Source: Microvirga sp. (lineage in GTDB: Bacteria; Pseudomonadota; Alphaproteobacteria; Rhizobiales; Beijerinckiaceae). From it: a stretch of 64,000 nucleotides of DNA. Below the pieces are notes generated by a model. The model was not told the origin of the DNA, ran no database searches, and saw nothing but the letters and a program-made list of their open reading frames with translations. Position 1 is the stretch's first letter. Every line of letters begins with the position of its first letter. Of the stretch, positions 1-11,216 are shown piece by piece. The position numbers and the translations under genes are program-made. Where the stretch lies: assembly GCA_031181145.1 (NCBI GenBank), contig JAPSLB010000004.1, positions 62,001 through 126,000 of the forward strand. Reading direction: 5' to 3'.

Positions 1-895
1 ATGCCTCGGCTCTTTCCTTCTTAGCATCCACGTTGATCATGATGGTGTAGAAGACCCAGCAGATGGCGAGGATGATCAGGTTGTAGACGAGCGACATGGC
101 GGCCGCCTTGCCGAGATCGAACTGCCCAAGGGCGAGCTTCACCAGATCGATGGACAGGAAGGTCGTGGCGTTGCCGGGACCGCCGCCGGTGAGAACGAAG
201 GGCTCAGTGTAGATCATGAACGAATCCATGAAGCGCAGGAGCACCGCGATCAGCAGCACCCGGCGCATCTTCGGCAGCTGAATGGTGCGGAACACGGCCC
301 AGCGCGAGGCGCCGTCGATGCGCGCAGCCTGATAATAGGCGTCGGGAATGGATTTCAGGCCCGCATAGCACAGGAGCGCGACCAGGCTCGTCCAGTGCCA
401 CACATCCATGACCACGATGGTGATCCATGCATCCAGCGGGTCGCCGGTATAATTGTAGTCGATCCCGAGATGGTTCACGAGCCATCCGAGCAAACCGATG
501 TCGCCGCGGGCGAAAACCTGCCAGATCGTGCCGACCACATTCCACGGAATCAGTAGCGGCAGGGCCATCAAAACGAGGCTGAGCGCCACGGTCCAGCCCT
601 CGCGGGGCATGGAGAGGGCCACCAGGATTCCGAGCGGCACCTCGATCAGAAGGATGATCGCGGAGAACAGCAGCGTGCGCCAGAGCGCGTCGAAGAAGCG
701 CCCGCCCAGATCCGTATCCCGGTCGAGCAGTTCCTGGAACCATCCCACGCCGTTCCAGAAGAACTGGTTGTTTCCGAAGGTGTCCTGGACGGAATAGTTC
801 ACCACCGTCATCAGCGGCAGAACCGCCGAGAAGGCGACGATGAGAAAGACGGGCAGGACCAGGAGCCAGGCCTTGTTGTTGGCGGTCTTCGTCAT
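1..895 (-). CDS. glpP: ABC transporter permease, probably glycerol-3-phosphate GlpP (partial, C-terminus off the edge)
   Basis: Inner-membrane permease of a MalF/UgpA-type sugar importer. The 298 visible residues start at the ATG at 895-893; the end lies beyond position 1. Hydrophobic segments fall near residues 9-31, 70-95, 103-127, 158-178, 213-233 and 263-288. The EAA loop that docks on the ATPase is at about 187-206 (YYQAARIDGASRWAVFRTI). Its ATG overlaps the TGA of the preceding ATPase gene (ATGA), so the two are translationally coupled. The name is inferred from context: glpR, glpD, two ATPases, then a permease is the order of rhizobial glpD-glpSTPQ loci. From the protein alone the substrate could be another small carbohydrate. 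Confidence 0.8.
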   Translation of the reverse strand, partial: MTKTANNKAWLLVLPVFLIVAFSAVLPLMTVVNYSVQDTFGNNQFFWNGVGWFQELLDRDTDLGGRFFDALWRTLLFSAIILLIEVPLGILVALSMPREGWTVALSLVLMALPLLIPWNVVGTIWQVFARGDIGLLGWLVNHLGIDYNYTGDPLDAWITIVVMDVWHWTSLVALLCYAGLKSIPDAYYQAARIDGASRWAVFRTIQLPKMRRVLLIAVLLRFMDSFMIYTEPFVLTGGGPGNATTFLSIDLVKLALGQFDLGKAAAMSLVYNLIILAICWVFYTIMINVDAKKERAEA

Positions 896-1992
896 GCGGC
901 CTTCCCTCCCAGCGGCTCGCCGGCGACAAGGCGCCCATCGGCGTAGATGTGGATGTGATGCGGATCGAGGCGGAGCGAAGCCTCCTCCCCGCCGACCGCG
1001 AGGCTCTCCGGAACGCTCGCGGCGAGCATTTGCCCGTTCATGTCCACCCGCGCGATGCGCGCGCGGCCGATATCGTCGATCCGGCGGATCCTGACGGGCA
1101 GACCTGCGCCCCTCGGCTGAAGCTGGACGAATTCGGGCCGGATGCCGAGTTCGATCCGCTCGCTCTTCGCGAGGTTCAGGTAGCCGCGCTGAAGCCGAAC
1201 GGGCTCGTTGCCCAGATAGGCGGTGTCGCCCTCCACGCGACAAGGCAGGATGTTCATGCCCGGCGAGCCGATGAAATGGCCGACGAAGGTGTGAGCGGGG
1301 CGCACGAACAGCTCCTCCGGCGTTCCGGTCTGCACGACGGAGCCGTCATGCATGACGACGACCTTGTCGGCGAAGGTGAGCGCCTCGGTCTGATCGTGCG
1401 TGACGTAGATCATGGTGATGTCGAGCGCCCGGTGGATCTCCTTCAACGTGGAGCGCAGCTGCCACTTGAGATGCGGGTCGATCACGGTCAGCGGTTCGTC
1501 GAAGAGGATCGCCGTCACGTCGGACCGCACGAGTCCGCGGCCGAGCGAGATTTTCTGCTTCATATCCGCCGTGAGATTGCTGGCCCTGCGGTCGAGAACG
1601 GACGTCAGGTCCAGCAGGCGCGCGATCTCTTCCACCCGCCTGGCCGTTCTGTCCTTCGGGACACGGCGGTTCTTGAGAGGGAACGCGAGGTTCTCGCGCA
1701 CCGTCATCGTGTCGTACACGACCGGGAACTGGAACACCTGCGCGATGTTCCGGGCTTCCGTGGCCAAGTCCGTCACATCGCGGTCGTCGAACAGGATGCG
1801 ACCGCGGGTCGGCCGCACGAGCCCCGAGATGATGTTGAGCAGAGTGGTCTTTCCGCAGCCCGAAGGACCCAGCAGCGCGTAGGCGCCGCCCTGGGCCCAT
1901 ACGTGATTGATCTCCTTCAGGGCATAATCCTGCGGCGTTCGCGGATCGGAATTGTAGGCATGGGCGAGATGGTCGAGAGTGATGCGCGCCAT
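892..1992 (-). CDS. glpT: ABC transporter ATP-binding protein, GlpT-like, with degenerate signature motif
   Basis: ATPase of 366 aa for the glycerol-3-phosphate importer, UgpC/MalK-like with a C-terminal OB-fold regulatory half. Start ATG at 1992 is chosen because GAGGAGAG lies just upstream; a longer reading to 2037 would run over the end of the upstream gene. Walker A is at 42-50 (GPSGCGKTT), Q-loop Q88, Walker B at 161-167 (AILFDEP) and switch His at 199 (VTHDQ). The ABC signature, normally LSGGQ, reads LTADMKQ at 140-146, so the ATP site that uses this motif should be weak. The neighbouring ATPase has the complementary defect. The gene starts 10 nt after glpS and overlaps the permease by 4 nt. 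Confidence 0.85.
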   Translation of the reverse strand: MARITLDHLAHAYNSDPRTPQDYALKEINHVWAQGGAYALLGPSGCGKTTLLNIISGLVRPTRGRILFDDRDVTDLATEARNIAQVFQFPVVYDTMTVRENLAFPLKNRRVPKDRTARRVEEIARLLDLTSVLDRRASNLTADMKQKISLGRGLVRSDVTAILFDEPLTVIDPHLKWQLRSTLKEIHRALDITMIYVTHDQTEALTFADKVVVMHDGSVVQTGTPEELFVRPAHTFVGHFIGSPGMNILPCRVEGDTAYLGNEPVRLQRGYLNLAKSERIELGIRPEFVQLQPRGAGLPVRIRRIDDIGRARIARVDMNGQMLAASVPESLAVGGEEASLRLDPHHIHIYADGRLVAGEPLGGKAA

Positions 1993-2002
1993 GGCCCTCT
2001 CC

Positions 2003-3091
2003 TCACGCGGCTTTCTGCGCCATGCCGGTCGCGGCAAGACGGCCCGTCCGGTCGAACACGAAGAGATGGCGCGGGTTCACATGTGCCGTGACGGAGGTGC
2101 CGGGCTCCCAGCGTCTCACGCCCGGCATGAGCGAGACGAACCGGTGATCGCCGACATCGAGATGCACGTAGCTCTCGGAACCGGTGATCTCGGCCACCGA
2201 CACCATTGCGGGAATGGCGATCTCGTCGTTGTCGGATGGCTCAAGGCTCAGATGATGCGCGCGGAAGCCCACGGTGTACTCGCCGTCGGGGACGTCCGCG
2301 AGAGCCCCGACCGCGCGTGCTTGCCCTCCGGTGCTCAAGATTGCGGTGCTTCCTGTCTTGCGGATGGTGAGCGTATTGAGCGGCGGATCGGAGAACACGC
2401 GCGCCGTGACGAGGTTCTGGGGCTTGCGATAAACCTGCGGCGTCGGGCCGAACTGCGTCACCCGCCCCTGGTACAGGGTCGCCGTGTGACCTCCGAGCAG
2501 CAGCGCCTCCGATGGCTCCGTCGTCGCATAGACGAAGACGGCGCCAGACGCCGCGAACAGGCGCGGCAATTCCTCCCGCAACTCCTCGCGCAACTTATAG
2601 TCGAGGTTCGCCAGCGGTTCGTCGAGCAGCACGAGATCCGCGCGCTTCACGAGGGCTCGCGCGATGGCCGTGCGCTGCTGCTGCCCCCCGGACAGATTCA
2701 GCGGCCTGCGGTCGAGATAGGGTTCGAGCTTGAGGAGCCTCGCCGCATCGCGAACACGAGACTCGATCTCGGCCTTCGGAAGGCCCGCGACGCGCAGGGG
2801 CGAGGCGATATTTTCATAGACGCTCAGCGAAGGGTAATTGATGAATTGCTGGTAAACCATGGCGACGCTGCGCCGCTGCACGGGCCAGCCGGTCACGTCA
2901 TTCCCGTCGACGAGAACGCGGCCGCTCGACGGCGCATCGAGACCGGCCATGAGCCTCATGAGAGAGGTTTTCCCCGCGAGCGTCGCACCCAGAAGAACAT
3001 TGAGGGAGCCCCGCGCCAGGGTCATGGAGACGTCGTCGATATGCATCGACGCTCCGACTTTTTTCGACACTCCTTCGAGTACAAGCGTCAT
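2003..3091 (-). CDS. glpS: ABC transporter ATP-binding protein, GlpS-like, with altered H-loop
   Basis: Second ATPase of the importer, 362 aa, MalK/UgpC family. I place the start at the ATG at 3091 because AAGGGA precedes it by about 9 nt; an upstream TTG at 3106 overlapping the glpD stop is possible. Walker A is GATLAGKTS at 35-43, signature LSGGQ at 133-137 and Walker B LVLLDEP at 153-159. The switch histidine found in most ABC ATPases (YVTHD) is replaced: the sequence reads YATTE with Thr at about 191. The C-terminal half looks like the TOBE/OB regulatory domain. It follows glpD and precedes glpT on the same strand. Confidence 0.85.
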   Translation of the reverse strand: MTLVLEGVSKKVGASMHIDDVSMTLARGSLNVLLGATLAGKTSLMRLMAGLDAPSSGRVLVDGNDVTGWPVQRRSVAMVYQQFINYPSLSVYENIASPLRVAGLPKAEIESRVRDAARLLKLEPYLDRRPLNLSGGQQQRTAIARALVKRADLVLLDEPLANLDYKLREELREELPRLFAASGAVFVYATTEPSEALLLGGHTATLYQGRVTQFGPTPQVYRKPQNLVTARVFSDPPLNTLTIRKTGSTAILSTGGQARAVGALADVPDGEYTVGFRAHHLSLEPSDNDEIAIPAMVSVAEITGSESYVHLDVGDHRFVSLMPGVRRWEPGTSVTAHVNPRHLFVFDRTGRLAATGMAQKAA

Positions 3092-3102
3092 CGACAATCC
3101 CT

Positions 3103-4629
3103 TCAAGCCACACCGGAGGTGGCGGCGCTGCGCATGAACAGATCGAGGGCCTCGATCTGCGCACCCGAGAGCCGCAAGCCCAGCTTGCTGCGCCTCCAGA
3201 GCACGTCATCGGCCGTGAGCGCCCATTCCCAATCCATGAGGTATTGAACCTCGCACTCCGTGAGCCCGCCGCCGAAGTCTTGGCCCAGATCGCGCATGGA
3301 CCTCACGCTTCCCAGCACATCTCTGGTTCGCGTGCCGTAGGCCCGCACAAGCCGGGCGACCAACGCACGCTCCATGAAGGAATATTCGGCGCAGAGCTCG
3401 TTCACCAAAGCCTCGTAGCCCGTCCGCGGGAAGTCGCCGCCCGGCAACGGGGCTTCGCCCGTCCAGGACATCTTGCGCGCCGCCGGGAGATAAGCCGTCA
3501 GCTTCTCGAGAGCGGCTTCGGCGAGACGGCGATAAGTGGTGATCTTGCCACCGAAGATGGAGAGCATCGGCGGCTGACCGCTCGGCGCATCGAGCACAAG
3601 TACGTAATCCCGCGTGGCCTCCTGCGCCTTCGACGCACCGTCGTTGTAGAGCGGGCGAACGCCGGAATACGTCCAGACTACGTCCTCCCGGCGGATGGGC
3701 TCCTTGAAGTATTCGCTCGCCGCTGTGCAGAGATAAAGGATTTCTTCCTCCGTGGCCTTCACCTGGGCCGGATCGCCCTCATAATCCCGATCGGTGGTGC
3801 CGATCAGCGCAAAATCGCCCTGGTAGGGAATCGCGAAGACGATGCGATCATCCCTGTTCTGGAAGATGTAGGCGCGATTGTGCTGGAACGCCCTCTTCAC
3901 GACGATGTGGCTGCCCTGCACGAGACGCACCGATGCGGGACTGTTGGACTGCGCGACGCCCTTCAGAACCTTTTCCACCCAGGGGCCCGCGGCGTTGACC
4001 AGCACCCTCGCCCGGATGCGATCCTGGTGTCCGGTGCGCGTGTCTTCGGATGTGACGACCCAGTGATCACTGAGGCGCTCGGCCCTTATGACCCGGGTGT
4101 GCGTCCGGATCTGCGCCCCCCGCTCTGCGGCGTCCCGCGCGTTCAACACGACGAGACGTGAATCCTCCACCCAGCAATCGGAATATTCGAAGCCCCTCAC
4201 CAGGTCCGGTTTGAGAGGGGCGCCCGCCGGGTCCGTCCGCAGATCGAGCGTCCGGGTCGGCGGAAGGAGCTTTCGGCCGCCGATATTGTCGTAGAGCGCC
4301 AAGCCGAGGCGCAGCAGCCATTGCGGTCTCAATCCCTGGTGATGGGGCAGAACGAAGCGAAGCGGCCAGACGATGTGAGGCGCGATCCCCCAGAGCACCT
4401 CGCGCTCCATGAGGGCCTCGCGAACGAGCCGGAATTCATAATGTTCGAGATAGCGCAAGCCGCCGTGGATCAGCTTGGTCGAAGAGGAGGAAGTGCCGCT
4501 CGCAAGATCGCTTTGCTCGTAGAGGATCACGGAAGCGCCGCGGCCGGCCGCATCCCTTGCGATCCCGCACCCGTTCACGCCACCACCGACGATCGCGACG
4601 TCGAACGTCGCTCCCTCGAGCGAGCTCAC
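3103..4629 (-). CDS. glpD: Glycerol-3-phosphate dehydrogenase (FAD, aerobic)
   Basis: Membrane-associated flavoprotein that oxidises sn-glycerol 3-phosphate to dihydroxyacetone phosphate and passes electrons to quinone. The protein has 508 aa, close to the 501 aa of E. coli GlpD. The FAD-binding Rossmann motif is at about 11-30 (VAIVGGGVNGCGIARDAAGR), followed by the family block GTSSSSTKLIHGGLRYLE. The start is a GTG at 4629 with GGGAG about 8 nt upstream. Just downstream lie the two ATPase genes and a permease for the same substrate, so import and oxidation share a transcript. TTCG/CGAA repeats 30-80 nt upstream are the probable GlpR operator. Confidence 0.95.
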   Translation of the reverse strand: MSSLEGATFDVAIVGGGVNGCGIARDAAGRGASVILYEQSDLASGTSSSSTKLIHGGLRYLEHYEFRLVREALMEREVLWGIAPHIVWPLRFVLPHHQGLRPQWLLRLGLALYDNIGGRKLLPPTRTLDLRTDPAGAPLKPDLVRGFEYSDCWVEDSRLVVLNARDAAERGAQIRTHTRVIRAERLSDHWVVTSEDTRTGHQDRIRARVLVNAAGPWVEKVLKGVAQSNSPASVRLVQGSHIVVKRAFQHNRAYIFQNRDDRIVFAIPYQGDFALIGTTDRDYEGDPAQVKATEEEILYLCTAASEYFKEPIRREDVVWTYSGVRPLYNDGASKAQEATRDYVLVLDAPSGQPPMLSIFGGKITTYRRLAEAALEKLTAYLPAARKMSWTGEAPLPGGDFPRTGYEALVNELCAEYSFMERALVARLVRAYGTRTRDVLGSVRSMRDLGQDFGGGLTECEVQYLMDWEWALTADDVLWRRSKLGLRLSGAQIEALDLFMRSAATSGVA

Positions 4630-4660
4630 TGGCGTTCTCCCGGCTCCCGGCCCCCGGGCA

Positions 4661-4712
4661 TGTTTTCGTTTTTATGTTCGTTTGAGGCTACTCACTCGCC
4701 GAAACGAAAGCA
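4661..4712. promoter_or_regulatory. Candidate GlpR operator upstream of glpD
   Basis: In the 135-nt gap between glpR and glpD, two TTCG half-sites (4665-4668, 4677-4680) are followed by two CGAA half-sites (4700-4703, 4705-4708). They sit in T- or A-rich context and form an inverted arrangement. DeoR-type GlpR repressors are known to use TTCG/CGAA half-sites; binding here is inferred. Confidence 0.5.
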
Positions 4713-4764
4713 AGTCCTTCTAAAGGAACTAGGTCTCGGAGGATGAAAGTACAGCCACTGCCCG

Positions 4765-5568
4765 TCACGCGACAGCCGACTCGCTCGACTGTTCGCCGAA
4801 CCGCCCCACCTCGACCACCTGGACCTGTGCTTCCTCGCACAGCTCGCGCAATGGGGGAGAAACGAGCGCGTCGGTCACGAAGATGTCGACCTCCCGCAGG
4901 TGGCCGATCCGAACCGGCGCGGACCGCTCGGTCTTGAGATGATCGGCCACGAGAACCACTTTCCGGGCATTGTCGATAATCGCGCGGGATACCCTGACCT
5001 CGCGCACGTCGAAATCCAGGAGCGAGCCGTCCTCGTCGATGGCCGAGGTGCCGATCACCGCATAATCGACCTTGAACTGGCGGACGATATCGACCGCCGC
5101 CGCACCGATCACGGCCCCGTCTGCGCGCCGCACGGGCCCACCCGTGACGATGACGTCGATCTTGGGATGGCGGTAGAGAAGATTGGCGACGTTGAGGTTA
5201 TTGGTAATGACGAGCAGGCCCTCGTGATCCTGTAGCGCCCGCGCCACCTCCTCCGTGGTGGTGCCGATATTGATGAAAAGAGAGCTGTTGTCGGGAATGA
5301 GGCGGGCCGTGGCGGCGCCGATCGCCTGCTTCTCAGCCTGCGCGATGAGGCGCCGCGCCTCGTAGGCCACGTTCTCAACGCCCGACGCAATGATGGCGCC
5401 CCCATGAACCCTCGTCATGAGCCGCAGCTCGCAGAGTTCGTTCAGGTCCTTGCGGATGGTCTGCTGGGTGACATCGAGCCGGGCAGCCAGATCGTCCACG
5501 TTGACCCGCCCCTGCCGGCGAGCGAGATCGACGATTTCCTGCTGACGGGGCGTGAGCACCGGTTCCAT
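4765..5568 (-). CDS. glpR: DeoR/GlpR-family transcriptional regulator of the glp locus
   Basis: Repressor of 267 aa. The start is the ATG at 5568, giving MEPVLTPRQQEIVDLARRQG, the usual beginning of the family; a longer reading to 5685 would add 39 residues with no family resemblance. The N-terminal winged helix-turn-helix covers about 5-60 (VNVDDLAARLDVTQQTIRKD). The C-terminal sugar-phosphate sensor shows the INIGTTTEEVARAL ligand loop. It is encoded directly upstream of glpD on the same strand, so the natural ligand is probably glycerol 3-phosphate. CGAA-type motifs upstream of both glpR and glpD suggest it also represses itself. Confidence 0.88.
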   Translation of the reverse strand: MEPVLTPRQQEIVDLARRQGRVNVDDLAARLDVTQQTIRKDLNELCELRLMTRVHGGAIIASGVENVAYEARRLIAQAEKQAIGAATARLIPDNSSLFINIGTTTEEVARALQDHEGLLVITNNLNVANLLYRHPKIDVIVTGGPVRRADGAVIGAAAVDIVRQFKVDYAVIGTSAIDEDGSLLDFDVREVRVSRAIIDNARKVVLVADHLKTERSAPVRIGHLREVDIFVTDALVSPPLRELCEEAQVQVVEVGRFGEQSSESAVA

Positions 5569-5594
5569 GGCCTGGGTCTTCGTCTCCGTATCGC

Positions 5595-5622
5595 TTCGAA
5601 CATCAAACGAATTCGAATCGAA
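5595..5622. promoter_or_regulatory. Candidate GlpR autoregulatory operator
   Basis: TTCGAA occurs at 5595-5600 and 5612-5617, with further CGAA at 5608-5611 and 5619-5622. The cluster begins 27 nt upstream of the glpR start. It resembles the cluster upstream of glpD, which suggests that GlpR controls its own promoter. No footprint evidence is available. Confidence 0.4.
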
Positions 5623-5747
5623 ACACCCGCAGCCCCGGTAGTCAAGGCTATGTTTTCTGCCGGAAAAACGGGTGGATCGGCTCACCCTGTCGCGCGCAGC
5701 TCTGTCATTGGCAAGCTGCCGGGGTATGGGGCAAGGCTCGCGCGGTC

Positions 5748-8597
5748 TCAGAATTCAGAGGCCTCCGACCCTGTCCTGACCGGCCACGAAGCAAGCAACT
5801 CGGTCATCTGCGCCGCAGGCATGGGCTTTGCGTAGAAATAACCCTGAGCGCTGTGACAGCCCATCTCGCGCAACCGCAGCGCTTGCCCTTCCGTTTCCAC
5901 GCCCTCTGCGGTGACGTGCAGGCCAAGGCTGTGGCCGAGGCCGATGACGGCCGCCACGATGGCGGCGTCATCCCCGTCATGCTCCAAATCGGCGACGAAG
6001 CTGTGGTCGATCTTGATATGGTCGACGGGGAACCGCTTGAGATGCGTCAACGATGCGTAACCCGTTCCGAAATCGTCGAGCGCGATCTGGACGCCGTGTT
6101 CGTGAAAACGCTCCAGAATATGCGACACCATACCGAACTGTCCGTCGAGCAGAACCCTTTCGGTCACCTCGACCTCGAGACGGTCTGCCGGAACCTTCAC
6201 CAGATTGAAAATGCGGATCACCTCATCGGCCAGGTTCGGCTGGCTGAACTCCGCGGACGAAAGATTGAAAGCCACTCGGCCGAACTCATGTCCTGCGTCC
6301 AGCCACCGGCGCATATCGGATGCGAGCTTCCCGATCAGCCTCTTCCCGATCGCAGGCGCCAGTTCAGGATCGTCGAAGACCGCCCCGAAGGCGCTGGGCG
6401 TGAGAACGCCTTTCTCCTTGTGCCGCCACCGGGCAAGCGCCTCGAGGCCAACGATTTTCCCGCTCGAAAGGCAGATCTTCGGCTGATAGAAGGGGACGAT
6501 CCGATTATCAGAAATCGCCTCCCGCATGTCTCGCCCCAGCGCCAATCGGTGCTCCGTGAGCAGCCGCATCCCGGGATGGTAGGTCACGACGCGGCCTCTC
6601 CCCTCCGCCTTGGCGCGGTACAGTGCGATGTCGGCATCCTTCATGAGTTCCAGCGGCTCGAAATCATGATCCGGATAGGCGGCAACGCCGATGCTGGCCC
6701 GGCTCATCAAGGTTCGCCCTGCATACATGAACGGCTGACGCAGCCTCCTGAGGATGATTTCCCCCAGATTGGCTGCATGGTTCAACCGCAAGGGCTCGAC
6801 GACCACCACGGCGAATTCGTCTCCGCCAAGCCGGGCAACCGTGTCCTGCTCGCGCATCATCGCCGACAGGCGATCTGCCGTTTCCTTCAAGAGCATATCG
6901 CCGGCGTCATGGCCGAGCGTATCGTTGACATCCTTAAAATCGTCGAGGTCGATCATCAGCAGACTGACGCTGGTGCCGTTCTGCTTGGCTTCCCTGAGAG
7001 CCTGTTCAAGGCGGCGCTGCAGAAGGACGCGGTTCGGCAGCCCTGTGAGCGCATCGTGATTGGCGGACCGCCACACCTCCTCCTCCGCCGCCTTGCGGTC
7101 CGTGATGTCGAACGTGACGCCGACCACACGATTGGGCCCCGCCCGTTCTCCGCGCGAGGCCAGCCACAGCGTCTTTCCGTTCGGAAGAGTGTACCGGAAC
7201 TCCATGGTGTCGCAGCCCGTCGCGCTGATCTTCTCGATGAACTGATCCCGCGCGAGTCGATCCTCAGGCGGAACCCGCTCTAGAAATTCCGACAAGGGAC
7301 CGGAGCCGATCCCGAACAACTCGATGGAATTGACCGAGCGCGTGACATGGCCCGTGTCGAGATCATTCTCCCAGGCGATCATGCGGCCGGCCTGCATAGC
7401 CAGCTTCAGGCGTTCTTCAGTCGCGAGGAGCGCATCCTCGGACAGCTTGTGCTGCGTCACGTCCTGAATCAGCCCCACCTTGCGGATCGGCTGCCCGTGC
7501 CCGTCGAATATCGTTCTGGTGGTGGATGCTATCCACCGCACCTGTCCATCATCCCCGCGGACGATGCGGAATGTGCAGCTGTGTCGCGGGCCTTTGCCGG
7601 GCACATCGACGAAGTCCTTGTCTCTGACGTCGGCAAGATCGTCGGGATGAACCCGCTCGAAGAAGCGCTCAGCGGCGGCGGGAACGTCCGGCGAGAGCCC
7701 CAGGATGGTCCACATCTCGGCAGTCCATTCCGCTGAGCCGGTAACGAGGTCCAGATCCCAGATTCCGGCGGAGGTGGTCTCGGCCGCAAGACGCAGCCGC
7801 TCCTCACTGGTCCTCAGTGTGTCCTGAGCCTGCCTTTGGTCATGAATGTCCGTGATCGTCCCGACCCATTCCCGCACCGAGCCGTCGGAATTCTTCAGCG
7901 GAATGGCTCGCGAAAGAACCCAGCGATACCCCCCGCCTTCATGCCGGACGCGAAACTCCTTCTCGGCAGCCCGGCCTGAGAACCGGGCATCGCGCCAGAC
8001 CGCCGTGACGGCTTCGTAATCCTCCGGATGGACGACCTTCAGCCAGCCATGACCCTCATACTCCTCGGGCTCCTGACCGCAGAACTCCTTCCAGCCCCAT
8101 CCTCTCAAGACAGCCCCGTCGGGAGAGGCGCGCCAGACTATGGAGGCCGCGGCCTCGACGAGCGCACGATAGCGCTCCTCGCTTTCGGCCAAGGCCTCCT
8201 CGGCTTCTTTCAGGGCATGGATATCGGTATAGGTGCCGACCCAATGCTCGATCCCACCCTGTGCGCCATGAACCGGGCCGGCACGGCACAAGACCCATCG
8301 ATAAGCGCCCGAGCGATGAAGGAGCCGGTGCTCGAATGCGTAGCCCGATCCGGTCCTGAGAGCGTTCTTCCAGGCTGTGAGAGCGGTCTCTCTATCGTCC
8401 GGATGAACCAGATCGAGCCACGCATCTCCCGTATCCGACCGGGATAGGCCGGTGAAATCATACCAACGCTCGTTATGATAGCTCCTGCGATCGTCAACGC
8501 AGAACAGCCAGACCATGTGAGGCACTGCGTCAACGGTGATCTGAGGCGCCGCCCCGCTCGACCGAGCGGGCACATCGGTGAATCTATCCTGCCCCAT
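5748..8597 (-). CDS. PAS-GGDEF-EAL sensory cyclic-di-GMP enzyme
   Basis: Protein of 949 aa that probably makes and/or breaks cyclic di-GMP. Four PAS-type domains with PAC motifs fall at about 20-130, 145-265, 275-400 and 405-510 (HPDD and TDI/DIT ends recur). A GGDEF domain follows at about 520-675 with an intact RLGGDEFAVVV active site, then an EAL domain at about 690-935 with GLEALARW, DDFGTGYASL and TAEGVE. Both catalytic motifs look intact. No membrane segment or signal peptide is seen, so it is probably cytosolic and senses through PAS domains. Start is ATG at 8597, with an adjacent GTG at 8600; the ribosome site is weak. It stands alone between glpR and nadE. Confidence 0.9.
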   Translation of the reverse strand: MGQDRFTDVPARSSGAAPQITVDAVPHMVWLFCVDDRRSYHNERWYDFTGLSRSDTGDAWLDLVHPDDRETALTAWKNALRTGSGYAFEHRLLHRSGAYRWVLCRAGPVHGAQGGIEHWVGTYTDIHALKEAEEALAESEERYRALVEAAASIVWRASPDGAVLRGWGWKEFCGQEPEEYEGHGWLKVVHPEDYEAVTAVWRDARFSGRAAEKEFRVRHEGGGYRWVLSRAIPLKNSDGSVREWVGTITDIHDQRQAQDTLRTSEERLRLAAETTSAGIWDLDLVTGSAEWTAEMWTILGLSPDVPAAAERFFERVHPDDLADVRDKDFVDVPGKGPRHSCTFRIVRGDDGQVRWIASTTRTIFDGHGQPIRKVGLIQDVTQHKLSEDALLATEERLKLAMQAGRMIAWENDLDTGHVTRSVNSIELFGIGSGPLSEFLERVPPEDRLARDQFIEKISATGCDTMEFRYTLPNGKTLWLASRGERAGPNRVVGVTFDITDRKAAEEEVWRSANHDALTGLPNRVLLQRRLEQALREAKQNGTSVSLLMIDLDDFKDVNDTLGHDAGDMLLKETADRLSAMMREQDTVARLGGDEFAVVVVEPLRLNHAANLGEIILRRLRQPFMYAGRTLMSRASIGVAAYPDHDFEPLELMKDADIALYRAKAEGRGRVVTYHPGMRLLTEHRLALGRDMREAISDNRIVPFYQPKICLSSGKIVGLEALARWRHKEKGVLTPSAFGAVFDDPELAPAIGKRLIGKLASDMRRWLDAGHEFGRVAFNLSSAEFSQPNLADEVIRIFNLVKVPADRLEVEVTERVLLDGQFGMVSHILERFHEHGVQIALDDFGTGYASLTHLKRFPVDHIKIDHSFVADLEHDGDDAAIVAAVIGLGHSLGLHVTAEGVETEGQALRLREMGCHSAQGYFYAKPMPAAQMTELLASWPVRTGSEASEF

Positions 8598-9083
8598 CAC
8601 TTAAAAATTCTGCCGATCACAAATACGCTACAACACGTCATATTCCGGGAAATCTGGAACGTATCGCATACTACGATAGCCCTCCCAAATTAAAGAAAGA
8701 CTGAAAAACGCCACTGACGGCACGGGCCGACGGGAAACAGGGCACCGACGTCACCGGCTCCAGCGCGCCATCGTACGATCGAAAGAAAAGGTTCCGATGC
8801 TCCCTCCTTGAATGAGCGCATCGTTTGGAGCGGACCCGAAGGGCCGCGTCGGCGAAAACCGGGGCCACTTTTCCGCACGATGCGCTAGGGCCGAGATCGC
8901 GCTGCCTGGGTTTCGTTGCCGCCGGAGCGGAAAAGGCTCGCCGCGGGCAGGCATGCCGCAGGGGGCTGGACCGGGGTTTGCGAACCCGCGCGATCCTTGA
9001 AGAAGGAACTTTCTCTGTTATCCGTACTCTTCTCCGCCTGTACGGCAAATCATCGGCCGGAACCAACCTGGATCGGATGTGGA
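8598..9083. other. Intergenic region between the GGDEF-EAL gene and nadE
   Basis: 486 nt with no convincing gene. It holds the divergent promoters of the two flanking genes, which I could not place, and a repeat copy at 8793-8888 described separately. The stretch 8889-9083 shows no structure that I recognise. Confidence 0.6.
8793..8888 (-). repeat. CTAG-bounded intergenic repeat, copy 1 (module A truncated)
   Basis: 96 nt that match the reverse complement of 11217-11312 with one mismatch. The palindromic module B is delimited by a 10-bp terminal inverted repeat (AGCGCATCGT / ACGATGCGCT) and ends in CTAG at 8885-8888. On the left only the end of module A (TCCGATGCT) remains. Together with copy 2 it brackets nadE. 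Confidence 0.9.
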
Positions 9084-11144
<2,061 letters not shown>

Positions 11145-11216
11145 GCGCCCTTAAGGAAAGGGGCGGCGAGTTCCCCCTTCCGCGTCAGGGAGCACCCTCT
11201 CTGAGCGCTAAGCCTT

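Noticed and set aside
5569..5685. N-terminal extension of GlpR
   Set aside because: The added residues lack family similarity, contain the candidate operator, and MEPVLTPRQQEIVDL is the typical start.
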